Below, piece by piece: positions 63,428 through 64,000 of a stretch of 64,000 nucleotides of DNA. Source of the DNA: Pseudoscleropodium purum (Eukaryota > Streptophyta > Bryopsida > Hypnales > Brachytheciaceae); assembly GCA_963969395.1 (NCBI GenBank), contig OZ017798.1:4890173-4954172 (forward strand). Direction: 5' to 3'. Both the position numbers and the translations under genes were made by a program. Every line of letters starts with the position of its first letter. Within the stretch, counting starts at the first letter, position 1. The notes under the pieces are model-generated. The model searched no databases and had not been told where the DNA came from. It saw only the letters and a program-made list of their open reading frames with translations.

Positions 63428-64000
63428 GTGAGATATCTGACTACTGCAGTTATTTTACATCAAATCTTCAGAACAATTTATCTAACCATCAGCTGCAATA
63501 TTTATTTTGCTGATAGAATTGCTTTGGAATGCTCTATTAAGGTAGAGGAAACCATTTACGCCACTTTGAGCTGTTCAACATGTGTTAGGGAGTGTGATTT
63601 CATTGAGAGATTACTACAATAGAGCCGTGGAGAGATCAATTTGGGTACCAGAATCAAATCTTTTTATTTTTAATAAATCACTATGCATGAATTCTCTTAT
63701 GCAATTTTAGGGTGGATGGGTTGTACATCACTATTGAAGGGATACTAGACGACGAGATTTATATTTAATGATCAGTAACCATAGACTTCTATCCAATTCA
63801 CGCTTATACCAAACTTGCTAATTGAAGGCCAATGAAGTGTATGAATAGATGAGATGTTGTTGGAGACGGGATTAGACGGGGTTTACTTGTCAGCTCTTCT
63901 CTCTCCACGAGTCATCTAGCTAGAGAACGGTTATGCATAGGGATTAATGTTATGAAGTGGGCATATTCTTAGTGTATTCGTAGGTCCTGCGATTGGATGA
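63428..64000. other. Intron or 3' flank of the GILT gene with a repeat fragment
   Basis: The open frame at 63425-63622 does not resemble the GILT C-terminal half. A dispersed repeat (63778-63856) matches 56527-56645. No further exon could be recognised before the window ends. Confidence 0.4.
63778..63860. repeat. Dispersed repeat fragment, copy 2
   Basis: Carries 'catagacttctatccaattc', 'gcttataccaaacttgctaa' and 'gtatgaatagatgag' in the same order as the copy in the ALF4-like intron at 56527-56645. It is followed by 'tgttggagac', which could be an LTR-type start. Confidence 0.55.

Overview
The window is nuclear DNA from a land plant. It holds spliced GT-AG genes with plant-specific families: a Rubisco-activase-like AAA+ protein, an HCF152-type PPR protein, an ALF4-type protein and a chloroplast DUF1995 protein. 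The PPR gene contains introns and the chloroplast-gene set is moss- or liverwort-like, which fits a bryophyte or other non-seed plant better than an angiosperm. The species cannot be fixed from sequence alone.

Layout. Positions 1-28.8 kb are very AT-rich and repeat-dominated. The only convincing gene there is an intronless AAMP/Sqt1-like WD40 gene (801-2015, minus). The rest contains two diverged, directly adjacent ~4.1 kb repeat units with a shared TATA-like element (about 3.6-7.7 and 7.7-11.8 kb). One unit is interrupted by a 217-bp CACTA MITE with its target-site duplication. A possible ~10.5 kb degenerate CACTA element (14.0-24.5 kb) has the same termini and decayed ORFs. At about 28.85 kb the sequence changes to ordinary genic DNA.

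The gene-rich part, 28.9-64 kb, holds eight genes in alternating orientation: AP-3 sigma (+), Rubisco-activase-like (-), HCF152-like PPR (+), Nudix CoA-diphosphatase-like (+), DUF1995 (-), AlkB dioxygenase with an N-terminal UBZ4 zinc finger (+), ALF4/glomulin-like (-) and a GILT thiol reductase (+, its 3' part not found in the window). I rebuilt the exons of each by splice-site phase and family similarity. Seven reading frames are complete. Three chloroplast-related genes lie close together, and two of them (activase-like and HCF152-like) share a divergent, GC-rich promoter region.

The most unusual points are: the UBZ4-AlkB domain combination; a 10-nt microexon in the activase-like gene; a likely GC-AG intron in the Nudix gene; local tandem duplications of splice-site-flanking sequence in the introns of four genes; and the CACTA family present both as a MITE and as a possible large element. 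No CRISPR array, rRNA, convincing tRNA or organelle-type gene was seen.
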